Source of the DNA: Pseudomonas sp. UBA5706
GTDB taxonomy: Bacteria; Pseudomonadota; Gammaproteobacteria; Pseudomonadales; Pseudomonadaceae
NCBI RefSeq assembly: GCF_002419965.1
Contig: NZ_DIHC01000035.1
Span: forward strand, 1 to 47,323
Reading direction: 5' to 3'
Length of the DNA: 47,323 nucleotides
Positions 1 through 8,471 of the stretch are shown here, piece by piece (the first letter of the stretch is position 1; the number at the start of each line of letters is the position of its first letter). The notes below the pieces were generated by a model. That model saw only the letters and a list, made by a program, of their open reading frames with translations. It was not told the DNA's origin and did not search any database. The position numbers were made by a program, and so were the translations under genes.

Positions 1-3
1 GCA

Positions 4-18
4 GAGCGTGGGAACGAT
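4..18. repeat. Partial GTTCCCACGC-type palindromic repeat at window edge
   Basis: The right arm GAGCGTGGGAACGAT is seen at the very start of the window. It is identical to the right arm of the complete element at 181-252; its left arm would lie outside the window. Nothing else recognisable is found between it and the next element at 181. Confidence 0.6.
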
Positions 19-180
19 CATTGCTCATGGAGTGATAAGCCATTCGCCGAGCGATGTTATGCGCTTCTGGCCGCAGGCCGTAGGAGCCTGGCTTGCCAGC
101 GATCTGCCGGGCACCGGCAGTAGACTCAGCCTGCGCGGTGGCGTCAGACACGAAGCATCGGCGGGCTTTACGGATGACCG

Positions 181-252
181 ATCGTTCCCACGCTCCGGGG
201 AACGCATACCCGGACGCTGCGCGTCCAAAACCGACGAGAGCGTGGGAACGAT
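181..252. repeat. REP-like palindromic element downstream of the GntR gene
   Basis: ATCGTTCCCACGCTC (181-195) is the exact reverse complement of 238-252, giving a perfect 15-bp inverted repeat around a 42-nt centre. The centre holds a smaller hairpin, GGACGC/GCGTCC. The element starts 20 bp past the stop of the GntR gene, so it may stabilise or end that transcript. The same arms recur at 10032-10138 and near 47010, 47155 and 47291, so it is a dispersed family in this genome. Confidence 0.75.
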
Positions 253-271
253 AGATGCAGCGACTACCCGA

Positions 272-1036
272 TCAAACCGTCGTGCTGCGCCCTGGCTTTT
301 TCTTGGGCAGCATCAAGTGCGAGAACACCGCGTGCAAATCGTCGGATGCGCTGTCTTCGTCAAGGTTGAGTTTGCTATCGATGTGGTCCATGTGATGCAT
401 CATCAGGTGCACCGCCAACGTTACATCACGAGCTTCGATGGCGTCGATCAGCCGGGTGTGTTCGTCGTAGGAACAGTGCGAGCGATTACCGCTCTCGTAC
501 TGAGCGATGATCAATGAAGTCTGCGACACCAGGCTGCGCTGGAAGCTGATCAGCGGGGCATTCTTTGCCGCTTCGGCCAGCTTCAGGTGAAACTCGCCGG
601 ACAGCCGAATGCCTGCGCCCCGATCTCCTCTGGAAAAGCTGTCACGCTCGTCGCTGACCATTTTGCGCAGCTCGTTGAGCTGTTCGACAGTGGCGTGCTC
701 AACGGCCAGTTCAGTGATGGCCTTCTCGACCATGCGTCGGGCGAAGAACACCTGACGGGCTTCTTCAACGCTGGGGCTGGCGACCACTGCCCCGCGATTT
801 GGCCGCAACAGCACCACGCCTTCATGGGCCAGACGCGACAATGCGCGGCGGATGATGGTGCGACTGACGCCGAAAATCTCGCCCAGGGCCTCTTCGGAAA
901 GCTTGGTACCGGGAGCCAGTCGTTGTTCCAGGATCGCCTCGAAAATGTGCGCGTAGACGATATCGTCCTGGGTGCCGCTGCGGCCAGTCTTGGCGGCGCG
1001 CGGCTGTTTTTTGAGAGGTTGCAACTGATCGTTCAT
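272..1036 (-). CDS. GntR-family (FCD subfamily) transcriptional regulator, probable regulator of purine/ureide catabolism
   Basis: The protein has 254 residues from the ATG at 1036. An in-frame extension to 1099 exists but adds residues unlike the family. The N-terminal third is a winged helix typical of GntR proteins (APGTKLSEEALGEIFGVSR, then a recognition helix with RRALSRLAHEGVV). The C-terminal two thirds is an all-helical FCD ligand domain. Its His positions, in EFHLKLAEAA, YDEHTRLIDAI and MMHHMDHID, are the places where FCD proteins hold a metal ion. It is divergent from the first NCS2 permease and close to the urate/allantoin genes. FadR-type GntR proteins bind GT-N-AC palindromes. 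A matching TTGTACACAG lies 106 nt upstream of this gene, and perfect TTGTATACAA copies lie upstream of the permease and puuE, so autoregulation and control of the cluster are inferred. The effector is unknown. Confidence 0.88.
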   Translation of the reverse strand: MNDQLQPLKKQPRAAKTGRSGTQDDIVYAHIFEAILEQRLAPGTKLSEEALGEIFGVSRTIIRRALSRLAHEGVVLLRPNRGAVVASPSVEEARQVFFARRMVEKAITELAVEHATVEQLNELRKMVSDERDSFSRGDRGAGIRLSGEFHLKLAEAAKNAPLISFQRSLVSQTSLIIAQYESGNRSHCSYDEHTRLIDAIEARDVTLAVHLMMHHMDHIDSKLNLDEDSASDDLHAVFSHLMLPKKKPGRSTTV

Positions 1037-1141
1037 GGGCACTCGTAAGACTGAATGCGGCCCGGAGGCCGTAACCGTGACTGCTGATGAACAAAGCAAT
1101 AGCAGATATCAGTGCGAAGTCACAGTAAGCGTAATGGCGCA

Positions 1142-1151
1142 TTGTACACAG
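1142..1151. promoter_or_regulatory. Putative GntR operator upstream of its own gene
   Basis: TTGTACACAG matches the palindrome TTGTATACAA at 8 of 10 positions. It lies in the divergent spacer, 106 nt before the start of the GntR gene. The match is weaker than at 1246, 7231 and 7414, so autoregulation is only suggested. Confidence 0.45.
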
Positions 1152-1245
1152 AGTGCGGGGTCTGAACACTTTTCTGCCGGGCGAGCCTTCATGAATACAA
1201 TCGGAAAAATAACCGTCACAAAATCAAAAACATTATTTGCAATTC

Positions 1246-1255
1246 TTGTATACAA
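1246..1255. promoter_or_regulatory. Putative GntR operator upstream of the NCS2 permease
   Basis: TTGTATACAA is a perfect 10-bp palindrome containing GTATAC, which fits the FadR-type GntR half-sites GT-A and T-AC. It lies between a possible -35 TTGCAA (1237-1242) and -10 CATAAT (1259-1264) with a 16-nt spacer. A bound regulator would therefore occlude the plus-strand promoter. The remaining 1037-1375 spacer is A/T-rich and holds no gene. Confidence 0.65.
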
Positions 1256-1375
1256 AAGCATAATTCATCCGTGCACGTTTCTGACCTTTCAGTCAACAAA
1301 AGGCCGACGGTCGATTCACCTCACGGAGCAGGTCCCGGCTCTGAAAAACAATAAGAACGTTCCGAGGATTCCATT

Positions 1376-2722
1376 GTGGAAAGTCGCAAAACCGAAGCCG
1401 CTGCGTTGAATATCACCCCAACAAGTAAAGGCTTGCTTGAACGCATCTTTAAACTGAGCCTGCATGGCACGAGCGTCCGGACTGAACTGCTGGCAGGGCT
1501 GACGACCTTTATCACCATGGCGTACATCATTTTCGTCAACCCCAACATCATGGCCGACGCCGGCATCGATCACGGCGCCGCGTTCGTCGCCACCTGTATC
1601 GCTGCCGCGCTGGGGTGCCTGTTGATGGGGCTGTATGCCAACTGGCCGGTGGGCCTGGCGCCGGGCATGGGACTCAACGCGTTCTTCACCTATACCGTGG
1701 TCGGTACCATGGGCTACAGCTGGCAGACGGCGCTGGGCGCGGTGTTTATCTCGGGGCTGATCTTTATGGTTCTGACGCTTTCCAGGATTCGCGAGTGGTT
1801 GCTCAACAGCATTCCGGTAAGCCTGCGTTTTGCGATGGGTGCGGGGGTCGGCCTGTTTCTCGGGCTGATCGGTCTGAAAACCGCAGGCATCGTGGTCGAC
1901 AGCCCGACGACGCTGATCAAGCTCGGCTCGCTGCGTGAGCCTGGCCCGCTGCTGGCGGCGATCTGCTTTTTGATGATCGCGGTGCTCAGTTACCACCGGG
2001 TATTCGGCGCGATCCTGATCAGCATCATCGTCGTGACCCTGGCCGGTTGGGGTCTGGGCCTGGTGCATTACAACGGCATCTGGTCTGCCCCGCCAAGCCT
2101 GGCACCGACCTGGATGGCGATGGACATCGCCGGTGTGTTCAACGTCAGCATGATCAGCGTGGTGCTCGCGTTTCTGTTCGTGCACATGTTCGACACGGCG
2201 GGCACGTTGATGGGGGTGGCGCAACGAGCCGGACTGGTGAATGAAGACGGTCGTATCGAAAACCTGTCCCGCGCGCTCAAGGCCGACAGTGCGTCGAGCG
2301 TGTTCGGGGCGATGGTCGGTGTGCCTCCCGTGACCAGCTATGTGGAAAGTGCTTCGGGCGTAGCGGCCGGTGGCCGCACCGGGCTGACCGCCGTGACCGT
2401 CGGCGTACTGTTCGTCGCCGCGATGTTCTTCGCCCCACTGGCGGGCATGATTCCGGCCTATGCCACCGCCGGTGCGTTGATATACGTGGCCATGCTGATG
2501 ATGGGCGGGATGGCTCATATCGAATGGGACGAGGCCACCGACGCGATTCCGGCAATCGTCACCGCGATCATGATGCCGCTGACGTTCTCGGTGGCTGACG
2601 GCATTGCGCTGGGTTTTATCACCTATGTGGTGTTGAAGGCCTGTACCGGGCGCCATAAGGAAATCTCGGTGAGCCTATGGGCGTTGTGCGCGATCTTCAT
2701 TGCCAAGTTTGTGTTTTTGTAG
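1376..2722 (+). CDS. NCS2-family adenine/guanine/hypoxanthine-type permease (AzgA/PbuG group)
   Basis: This 448-residue membrane protein has 12-14 hydrophobic segments. It carries signatures of the AzgA-type branch of NCS2 carriers: ELLAGLTTFITMAYIIFVNP near residue 40, GLAPGMGLNAFFTY near 100, LFVHMFDTAGTLMGVAQRAG near 270 and GVPPVTSYVESASGVAAGGR near 320. The family imports purine bases with protons. The start is GTG at 1376, with GAGGA at 1364-1368 seven bases before it. It is transcribed away from the GntR gene through a spacer with two operator-like palindromes, so induction by a purine breakdown product is likely. It is distinct from the uracil-xanthine type NCS2 permease at 12183. The exact substrate is inferred only at the level of purine bases. 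Confidence 0.9.
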   Translation: MESRKTEAAALNITPTSKGLLERIFKLSLHGTSVRTELLAGLTTFITMAYIIFVNPNIMADAGIDHGAAFVATCIAAALGCLLMGLYANWPVGLAPGMGLNAFFTYTVVGTMGYSWQTALGAVFISGLIFMVLTLSRIREWLLNSIPVSLRFAMGAGVGLFLGLIGLKTAGIVVDSPTTLIKLGSLREPGPLLAAICFLMIAVLSYHRVFGAILISIIVVTLAGWGLGLVHYNGIWSAPPSLAPTWMAMDIAGVFNVSMISVVLAFLFVHMFDTAGTLMGVAQRAGLVNEDGRIENLSRALKADSASSVFGAMVGVPPVTSYVESASGVAAGGRTGLTAVTVGVLFVAAMFFAPLAGMIPAYATAGALIYVAMLMMGGMAHIEWDEATDAIPAIVTAIMMPLTFSVADGIALGFITYVVLKACTGRHKEISVSLWALCAIFIAKFVFL

Positions 2723-2812
2723 ATTCGCTGCAATACCGAACCTGGGTGCCAATCCCGGATACGCCGCACACCCTGTCGGATCGGGGCAATGTTCATATTA
2801 AGGAGAACCCGA

Positions 2813-3439
2813 ATGACGCTGGAAACCTGGCTGCTGTTCAGCGGCGCTGCACTGGTGGTGATTCTGATCCCGGGCCCGCTGTCGTTGCTGATGATTGGCA
2901 ACAGCCTGAATTACGGCTTGCTGCGCTCGTACCCGGCCTTCCTTGGCGGGGTCTGTGCGTCGATTTGCCTGCTCAGCGCTTCGGCCTTGGGCCTGGGTGC
3001 GTTGTTGATGGCTTCGGAGCAGTTATTCAGCGCGCTGAAGATCGTGGGCGGCCTGTACCTGTTCTACCTGGCGTGGCAGAGCTGGAAGCAATCGCGCCAG
3101 CCTGCCACCGGATCGCAAGTCCCCGCGGCCATGAGTAGACCGGCGTTTGCTGCGCTGTTCGGCCGCGCTTTCGTGCTGGGCGCCAGCAATCCGAAGGACA
3201 TCCTGTTCTTCGCGGCTTTCCTGCCGCAGTTCCTCAAGCCCGACCAGCCGTTTGCGGGCCAGTTGATCACCATGATCATCACCTGGACCCTGCTGGATCT
3301 GGCCTGCAAGCTGTTCTACGGCTTGAGCGCCCAAGGCGCCGCACGCTATCTGCGCACCGGCAAGGGCCAGAGCTGGTTTAACCGTATCAGTGCCGGATTG
3401 TTCGGCGGCGCGGGCACCGCAGCGCTGCTCAGTCACTGA
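2813..3439 (+). CDS. LysE/RhtB-family amino-acid exporter
   Basis: The protein has 208 residues from the ATG at 2813, chosen because AAGGAG (2800-2805) is seven bases upstream. A start at 2789 lacks such a site. About six membrane segments are visible. The family's N-terminal signature is present as VVILIPGPLSLLMIGNSLNYG, followed by a G-rich helix and YLFYLAWQSWK. LysE/RhtB proteins export amino acids or their analogues from the cytoplasm. The gene follows the purine permease in the same direction after 90 bp and may be co-transcribed. A substrate cannot be read from the sequence. It converges with the large minus-strand gene that ends at 3484, and no clear terminator is seen between them. 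Confidence 0.88.
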   Translation: MTLETWLLFSGAALVVILIPGPLSLLMIGNSLNYGLLRSYPAFLGGVCASICLLSASALGLGALLMASEQLFSALKIVGGLYLFYLAWQSWKQSRQPATGSQVPAAMSRPAFAALFGRAFVLGASNPKDILFFAAFLPQFLKPDQPFAGQLITMIITWTLLDLACKLFYGLSAQGAARYLRTGKGQSWFNRISAGLFGGAGTAALLSH

Positions 3440-3483
3440 TGTATCGCGCACGCAGGCCGTTCATTACCGTCGCAGCTTGCCGG

Positions 3484-6400
3484 TCAGTCATCAGTCACCA
3501 GACGCTGAACGAACACTTGAGGCCCCGAGCCCAGGCGGCCACCGATCCTCACGCCGCCGACCAGTTTGACCAGCCGCCCCTGATCCCGCGCTTCGACCAG
3601 CGTCTTTAGCGCGGTGTCGCGGGGCCAGGCAGCCGCCCACTCGTCGATCCATCGATTGGAAAAGGCAATGGCGCTCGCCACATCGGTGCGACGAAACTCG
3701 AGCTGCGGCGCAGAAGTCAGTCGCGTTTTCAGCAGGTAGAGCTGCTCCTGGCCAGGGCGGCGAAACAGCAGAATCGAGCGTACCTTCAACACTGCTTCGT
3801 TCGCCGAGATCAATTGATACCCTGCGTGGTTCAGCAGTGCCGACATGAACTCACGCATGGCGCTTTTCGCCGACATGCCCGACTGCATGCCACCGCTCAC
3901 GGTCTCCAGGAGCCGGGCCAGGGAGGGCTCTGTGACCAGAAAATCCAGCCGTGTGCATTCACGCGACGAGGGTCCGTAACTGATCCATAGACGAGGCATG
4001 ACCGTGTCGGTGGAGGTCATGCGCGAGCCTTCAAGCATCAGCAATGGATCGTCAAGCCCGGGCAGAGGTGCACGCTGCCCTTTTTTCCACGCGTTGAGCG
4101 TCGCCTTGATGTTAATCAACCGGGTTGCCGTGAGCCCGGTGTGAGTCTGATCGGCAGCGTCAAAGATTTTTTCGGCAAGAATCCGGTAGCTCGCCGGAGT
4201 CAGACCCGGTCGTGCTTCTTCCAGCAGGTCTCGGATCGGCAACCTGAACAGCGGTCCATGCACCGTCCACTGTCCGTTCTGGTAAGACGCCATGCAGGGC
4301 TGCTCGAAGCGGTCACGGCGGATCACCTGGTTGAGGCCGGAATAACCGTCCTCCAGCGGCGCCGGGTTCTTCAAAAAAACGATCGAAGGATGCTGACTCG
4401 CGCCGCGGGGCAGGATGTCATACCGCGAGCCGTCGATCCTGACGAAGCCGGCGCTGCCCGGTTCACCGAGCAAGCGCAAGACCGGCGGCTGGACTTCGAT
4501 CTGTTGCAGCGCCGTCGCCTCATCCAGCGGTCGGCCCCAGCGTTTCCAATGCTCGACACCCGGGGGCACGGCAGACAATGTGGATGGGCCGGGCTGTCCC
4601 GATGATAACCCCTGAGCGGCTGGAGAAGGAGGATCCTTGCGCTTGAGCGTGGTGCCCGGTTGCGGCGCTGGCAGGGGTTCAACGCGTCTGTACGCCTCGG
4701 CCCAATGGGGAATCACCTTGTGCTTCTGGTAGTGAACGGCAAGGTCCAGTTCCAAACGGCGTTGCTGATCCGCCGGGAATTCGTAACGATCGAGCAACTC
4801 GCGGGCCTGTCGATGAGTAAAAGCCGGATCATCGTGGGCTCTGGCGATGAGCGTTTCAGCGATAGTGGAGCGCACCCCGCCCTTAAGACCAACGTCGCAG
4901 TGATACACCCAGGCGCCATTCTCGAAACGCACGGGCGGTTCGTAGCTCTGCAGCGGGGTTTTCCTCAGGCGCAGCGTCTGCTCGCCATTACGCCGATAGA
5001 CTGCATACGCCCGCCCTTCGCGCTCGATCCACAGCTGGCCGTCCTTGAGGCGCGTGCCCAGATCACGACCGGTTTGCGGCACCGCGGTGCTCAGGGAGGT
5101 CGGCACTTCGTAACCATCGAAGGGTTTGAGTACGTGTTGGCGAAGCCCTGAAGACGCCGCACGAAGGCGCGCGCCGCGACGCGCCATTCGCGCCAGCACG
5201 AAAATACCGGTGGCGCCCGGTACCACCGAAAACACCACATCCAGCACGCTCAAGGCGGTCCCGCCCAAGGCCAGCATGCCGTCATTCAAGCGCCCTTCGC
5301 CAAGGGATTTGGCCGCCTCATGCCCACTTAGCCAGCCGTCCTGGACGCTGAGCAGTGTGCCGATGCCAGGTAGCAGGCTCAGCCACGCTTTCAAATACCC
5401 CAGGCACGCTTCGCTACGCTCCCAATTGCGCTCTGTCTGAATGTCGAATCGGCTGCGCGCACTGACGCGGGTCATGCGCTGATGCATCAAGGCGCGGGCA
5501 TGCAACTGCTGCGCGGCGATTTGCAGATCGAGCGCAGGCACGAACTGAATAAAGCCGTCGAACCCGCGAGCCAGTGCCTGATTGATGTAACTGCCGTGGC
5601 TGGCAACGCGCTGTGGGTCGAGCGTGCGCTCAGCGAGGTAATTGACCAACGCAGGTTTGCTGAGCAAATGCTGGATCAGCCGCGACCTGGCCAACAGCGG
5701 GTCATTGGCCTCGATGATCGGGACATCCGCTGGGGCGTCAGGCAGGTAAATGACCGTGTGGCCCGAATGCTGATGGCGAATCATGCACAGGCCGGCGAGC
5801 GTGTGGCTGTCGTGCTCTCCGCTGACCGCAGTGCCCGGCTTGAACTGCAGCCAGTTCATTTCCAGGTCCACGGCGTCGGTTTCGGCTGTACAACGCGCCT
5901 GCGCTGCCAGTTGCAGCAACTGATAACCCTCCTCGCTCAGACGTTTGCGGGCGCGTTCGCAGAATGCTTCCAGCTCGATCTTGCGCGCGTAGGGTTGCAG
6001 CAGGCGCTCGACTTCGTGCCGGTCTTGCTCTGTTACCGCCGGGTCCACCCGGAATACCTGCCTGAGTCGGTTACGATAGCGCTGGGTCACGTCGAGTTGA
6101 GGAATGACGGCGTGCAGCCACACCCCGGTCAGGGCCGGAGCGTCATGGATCTGCACAAAATCCAGCCGCCGTGCCATCTGCTCGTCGTCGGCCGCGAAGT
6201 TTCGCCGCGCCAGTTCAGACAGGCTCATCTGCTCGCGTTCGCTGCTCGCGACCCAAGGCGCCTGGTAGTGGGTGACCCGGGCGAATTGAGGGTCGATGCG
6301 GTAGTCGCGCCACACGCTGGCCGGCAGATCGACGAAGGCCGTGTCCGGGTCGAGATCAATGCGCAGATCCTCCTTGAGCCGCGCCGCCACCGTCTCTCGA

Positions 6401-6618
6401 ATGAAATCCTCGAAAGAGGGCAGCACCTGCTCAAGGTGGCTTTCGAGGGCTTCGGCACTGGCGTGATAATCGATGAGTCGACGGCAATATTCATCGCGCA
6501 CGGGTTGTTCGACGTTGCTCAGCCAAGGCGGCATGGGAGCAATCAGTTCCTGAAGCGGCTGGTCGTCGGCTTCGTCCGCTGGCAACAGGTCCAGGGGCTG
6601 CACGGCAATGGTGGTCAT
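3484..6618 (-). CDS. Large DUF6543 / dermonecrotic-toxin-domain-like protein
   Basis: The protein has 1044 residues and no signal peptide. TGGAGAA precedes the ATG by about eight bases. From general look and length it resembles the big Pseudomonas proteins annotated as DUF6543 or dermonecrotic-toxin-domain proteins; this is recognition, not a search result. Residues 1-400 are helical and charged, with ALVNYLAERTLDP and the HGSYINQALARGFDGF stretch. Residues about 409-475 form a hydrophobic, glycine-rich segment (YLKAWLSLLPGIGTLL; LALGGTALSVLDVVFSVVPG) that could enter a membrane. Residues 500-640 are beta-rich, about 648-690 are a Pro/Ser linker, and 690-1044 are a C-terminal region I do not recognise. 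It interrupts the purine cluster and has its own codirectional neighbour hiuH, but a terminator lies between them. Role in host or bacterial interaction is inferred; no immunity partner is evident. Confidence 0.7.
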   Translation of the reverse strand: MTTIAVQPLDLLPADEADDQPLQELIAPMPPWLSNVEQPVRDEYCRRLIDYHASAEALESHLEQVLPSFEDFIRETVAARLKEDLRIDLDPDTAFVDLPASVWRDYRIDPQFARVTHYQAPWVASSEREQMSLSELARRNFAADDEQMARRLDFVQIHDAPALTGVWLHAVIPQLDVTQRYRNRLRQVFRVDPAVTEQDRHEVERLLQPYARKIELEAFCERARKRLSEEGYQLLQLAAQARCTAETDAVDLEMNWLQFKPGTAVSGEHDSHTLAGLCMIRHQHSGHTVIYLPDAPADVPIIEANDPLLARSRLIQHLLSKPALVNYLAERTLDPQRVASHGSYINQALARGFDGFIQFVPALDLQIAAQQLHARALMHQRMTRVSARSRFDIQTERNWERSEACLGYLKAWLSLLPGIGTLLSVQDGWLSGHEAAKSLGEGRLNDGMLALGGTALSVLDVVFSVVPGATGIFVLARMARRGARLRAASSGLRQHVLKPFDGYEVPTSLSTAVPQTGRDLGTRLKDGQLWIEREGRAYAVYRRNGEQTLRLRKTPLQSYEPPVRFENGAWVYHCDVGLKGGVRSTIAETLIARAHDDPAFTHRQARELLDRYEFPADQQRRLELDLAVHYQKHKVIPHWAEAYRRVEPLPAPQPGTTLKRKDPPSPAAQGLSSGQPGPSTLSAVPPGVEHWKRWGRPLDEATALQQIEVQPPVLRLLGEPGSAGFVRIDGSRYDILPRGASQHPSIVFLKNPAPLEDGYSGLNQVIRRDRFEQPCMASYQNGQWTVHGPLFRLPIRDLLEEARPGLTPASYRILAEKIFDAADQTHTGLTATRLINIKATLNAWKKGQRAPLPGLDDPLLMLEGSRMTSTDTVMPRLWISYGPSSRECTRLDFLVTEPSLARLLETVSGGMQSGMSAKSAMREFMSALLNHAGYQLISANEAVLKVRSILLFRRPGQEQLYLLKTRLTSAPQLEFRRTDVASAIAFSNRWIDEWAAAWPRDTALKTLVEARDQGRLVKLVGGVRIGGRLGSGPQVFVQRLVTDD

Positions 6619-6696
6619 GGGAATTCTCCAGAATGCTGAGGAACACTGGAGTGTTCACATGCCACGCCGCCAAATGGCCTACATATATATCGGACG

Positions 6697-6723
6697 AAAA
6701 AAAGCCCGCAGTGTGGGGCGGGC
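6697..6723 (-). terminator. Rho-independent terminator of hiuH
   Basis: On the minus strand a stem GCCCGC/GCGGGC (6704-6723, 8-nt loop) is followed by seven T residues (6703-6697). It separates hiuH from the large gene downstream, so those two genes probably do not share a full transcript. Confidence 0.8.
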
Positions 6724-6767
6724 AAGAGAAACGGGGGGGCAGGACGATGAAACGGAAAACGCCGGGC

Positions 6768-7121
6768 CTAGCTGCCGCGATAAGTGGAGTAGCTGTATGG
6801 CGATATCAGCAGCGGCACATGGTAATGATCCTGGCTGGCGTCGATGCCGAAGCGCAGCACCACCTCATCAAGAAATGCATGATTGCCTAGGGGCACGCCC
6901 TTGGTACGGAAATAATCGCCAGCGCTGAACTGCAGTTGGTAGACCCCGGAACGATACGCATCACCCTGCAGCAAGGGGGCATCGCAGCGGCCATCGCTAT
7001 TGGTCAATGCCTCAGCGATTTTCTCCAGGCGTTCGCCCTCGACCCGATACAGCGCGACGCGGATTGCGCTGCCGGGACAGCCGTGCGCGGAGTCCAGTAC
7101 GTGTGTGGTCAGTCGTCCCAT
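6768..7121 (-). CDS. hiuH: 5-hydroxyisourate hydrolase (transthyretin-like)
   Basis: This 117-residue protein is the usual size for the family. It hydrolyses 5-hydroxyisourate, the product of urate oxidation, to OHCU. The hallmarks are all visible: N-terminal LTTHVLDSAHGCPG with the catalytic His, DGRCDAPLL with the conserved Arg, HYHVPLLISPYSYSTY and the C-terminal tetrapeptide YRGS that separates true hydrolases from vertebrate transthyretin. No signal peptide is seen, so it is cytoplasmic. It is divergent from puuE across a 408-bp spacer holding two operator-like palindromes. The next enzyme of the pathway is UraD at 8468. Confidence 0.97.
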   Translation of the reverse strand: MGRLTTHVLDSAHGCPGSAIRVALYRVEGERLEKIAEALTNSDGRCDAPLLQGDAYRSGVYQLQFSAGDYFRTKGVPLGNHAFLDEVVLRFGIDASQDHYHVPLLISPYSYSTYRGS

Positions 7122-7230
7122 GGCGTGTCAGTGCCTCTTTCAATCGTTGGATGGGGTAAGCGCACTCTTTCAGTGCTTTTCACGCCACGGAAAAGCGCGC
7201 GATGAGCGATTAAGACATTTTCTAATAAAA

Positions 7231-7240
7231 TTGTACACAA
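7231..7240. promoter_or_regulatory. Putative GntR operator upstream of hiuH
   Basis: TTGTACACAA differs from the perfect TTGTATACAA by one base. It is flanked by A/T-rich sequence and lies 110 nt before the hiuH start. The 7122-7529 spacer holds this site, the one at 7414 and no gene. Confidence 0.6.
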
Positions 7241-7394
7241 TAAAAACGGCATTTTTGGTCACCGAAAGCAGGCTCGCAAAGAAAGTCCAGATTTCCCGGC
7301 GCTCGAGGATTGCATTGCAATTATTCCGCAGATCCTGACCAGTTGGGCAAGTATCTTGCAGTCATCCAAGAGATGAGAAAAGCAAAAAACAGAC

Positions 7395-7424
7395 TTACAA
7401 ATCGCAAATAAACTTGTATACAAT
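7395..7424 (+). promoter_or_regulatory. Putative puuE promoter overlapped by a GntR operator
   Basis: A -35-like TTACAA (7395-7400) and a -10-like TACAAT (7419-7424) are 18 nt apart. The perfect palindrome TTGTATACAA (7414-7423) covers the -10 element, which fits repression by the GntR protein in the absence of inducer. The puuE start is 106 nt downstream. Confidence 0.6.
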
Positions 7425-7529
7425 CTATCCATCGCAGCGACGGTGCGTTCCCCAGCAATGCGATCACGCCTCGATGCCTGATCCATGACGGCCACCGCCA
7501 CAGACAACACGTAGATAAGGAAGATTGCA

Positions 7530-8471
7530 GTGAGCGCCGACTATCCACGCGACCTGATCGGTTACGGCAGTAACCCGCCCCATCCCCACTGGCCAGGCAA
7601 TGCTCGTATCGCGCTGTCGTTCGTACTCAATTACGAAGAAGGCGGCGAGCGCAACATCCTGCATGGCGACAAGGAATCCGAAGCGTTCCTCTCCGAAATG
7701 GTCGCGGCCCAACCGCTTCAGGGGCAGCGCAACATGAGCATGGAATCGCTTTACGAATACGGCAGCCGCGCCGGCGTGTGGCGCATCCTCAAACTGTTCA
7801 AACAGTTCGACATCCCGCTGACCATCTTTGCCGTGGCCATGGCCGCCCAGCGTCATCCAGACGTGATCCGTGCGATGGTCCAGGCCGGTCATGAGATCTG
7901 CAGCCACGGCTACCGCTGGATCGATTACCAGAACATGGACGAGGCGCAGGAGCGCGAGCACATGCTCGAAGCGATCCGCATCCTCACCGAACTTACCGGC
8001 GAACGTCCGCTGGGTTGGTACACCGGTCGTACCGGGCCGAATACCCGCCGCCTGGTGATGGAGGAAGGCGGCTTTCTCTATGACTGCGACACCTATGACG
8101 ACGACCTGCCCTACTGGGAGCCGAGCAACCCTACCGGCAAGCCGCACCTGGTGATCCCTTACACCCTGGACACCAACGACATGCGCTTCACTCAGGTGCA
8201 GGGGTTCAACAAGGGCGACGACTTCTTCGATTACCTAAAGGACGCTTTCGACGTGCTGTACGCCGAAGGCGCCGAGGCGCCGAAGATGCTCTCCATCGGC
8301 CTGCACTGCCGACTGATCGGACGCCCTGCCCGTCTGGCCTCGCTGCAACGCTTCCTTGAATACGTCAAAGGCCATGAGCAGGTGTGGTTCGCCCGTCGCG
8401 TGGAAATCGCCCGCCATTGGCACGACGTCCATCCGTTCAAGGGCAACCCTCTGAAAGGAGACGCGCAGTGA
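7530..8471 (+). CDS. puuE: Allantoinase of the polysaccharide-deacetylase-like type (PuuE)
   Basis: The protein has 313 residues from a GTG at 7530, with AAGGAAG six bases upstream. It opens the allantoin ring to give allantoate. It belongs to the metal-independent PuuE group built on a NodB/polysaccharide deacetylase fold, not to the amidohydrolase allantoinases. Visible hallmarks are YPRDLIGYGSNPPHPHWPG at the N-terminus, SFVLNYEEGGE, SMESLYEYGSRAGVWRIL, HEICSHGYRWIDYQ, GWYTGRTGPNTRRL and the C-terminal GLHCRLIGRPARLASLQRF. Its stop overlaps the uraD start (GTGA), so the two are translationally coupled. It is the first gene of the catabolic operon running to 10023 and probably beyond. Confidence 0.96.
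   Translation: MSADYPRDLIGYGSNPPHPHWPGNARIALSFVLNYEEGGERNILHGDKESEAFLSEMVAAQPLQGQRNMSMESLYEYGSRAGVWRILKLFKQFDIPLTIFAVAMAAQRHPDVIRAMVQAGHEICSHGYRWIDYQNMDEAQEREHMLEAIRILTELTGERPLGWYTGRTGPNTRRLVMEEGGFLYDCDTYDDDLPYWEPSNPTGKPHLVIPYTLDTNDMRFTQVQGFNKGDDFFDYLKDAFDVLYAEGAEAPKMLSIGLHCRLIGRPARLASLQRFLEYVKGHEQVWFARRVEIARHWHDVHPFKGNPLKGDAQ

Noticed and set aside
8..517. 169-codon plus-strand open frame at the left edge
   Set aside because: It covers two REP-like palindromes and the antisense of the GntR gene; it is not protein-like.
1316..2656. 446-codon open frame on the minus strand across the NCS2 permease
   Set aside because: It is rich in His, Arg and Gln, has no family features and is fully antisense to a clear membrane transporter; it is a shadow of high-GC coding DNA.
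5482..6639. 385-codon plus-strand open frame opposite the large DUF6543-like gene
   Set aside because: It lacks a ribosome site and protein-like composition; the minus-strand gene has a good start and is continuous over 1044 codons.
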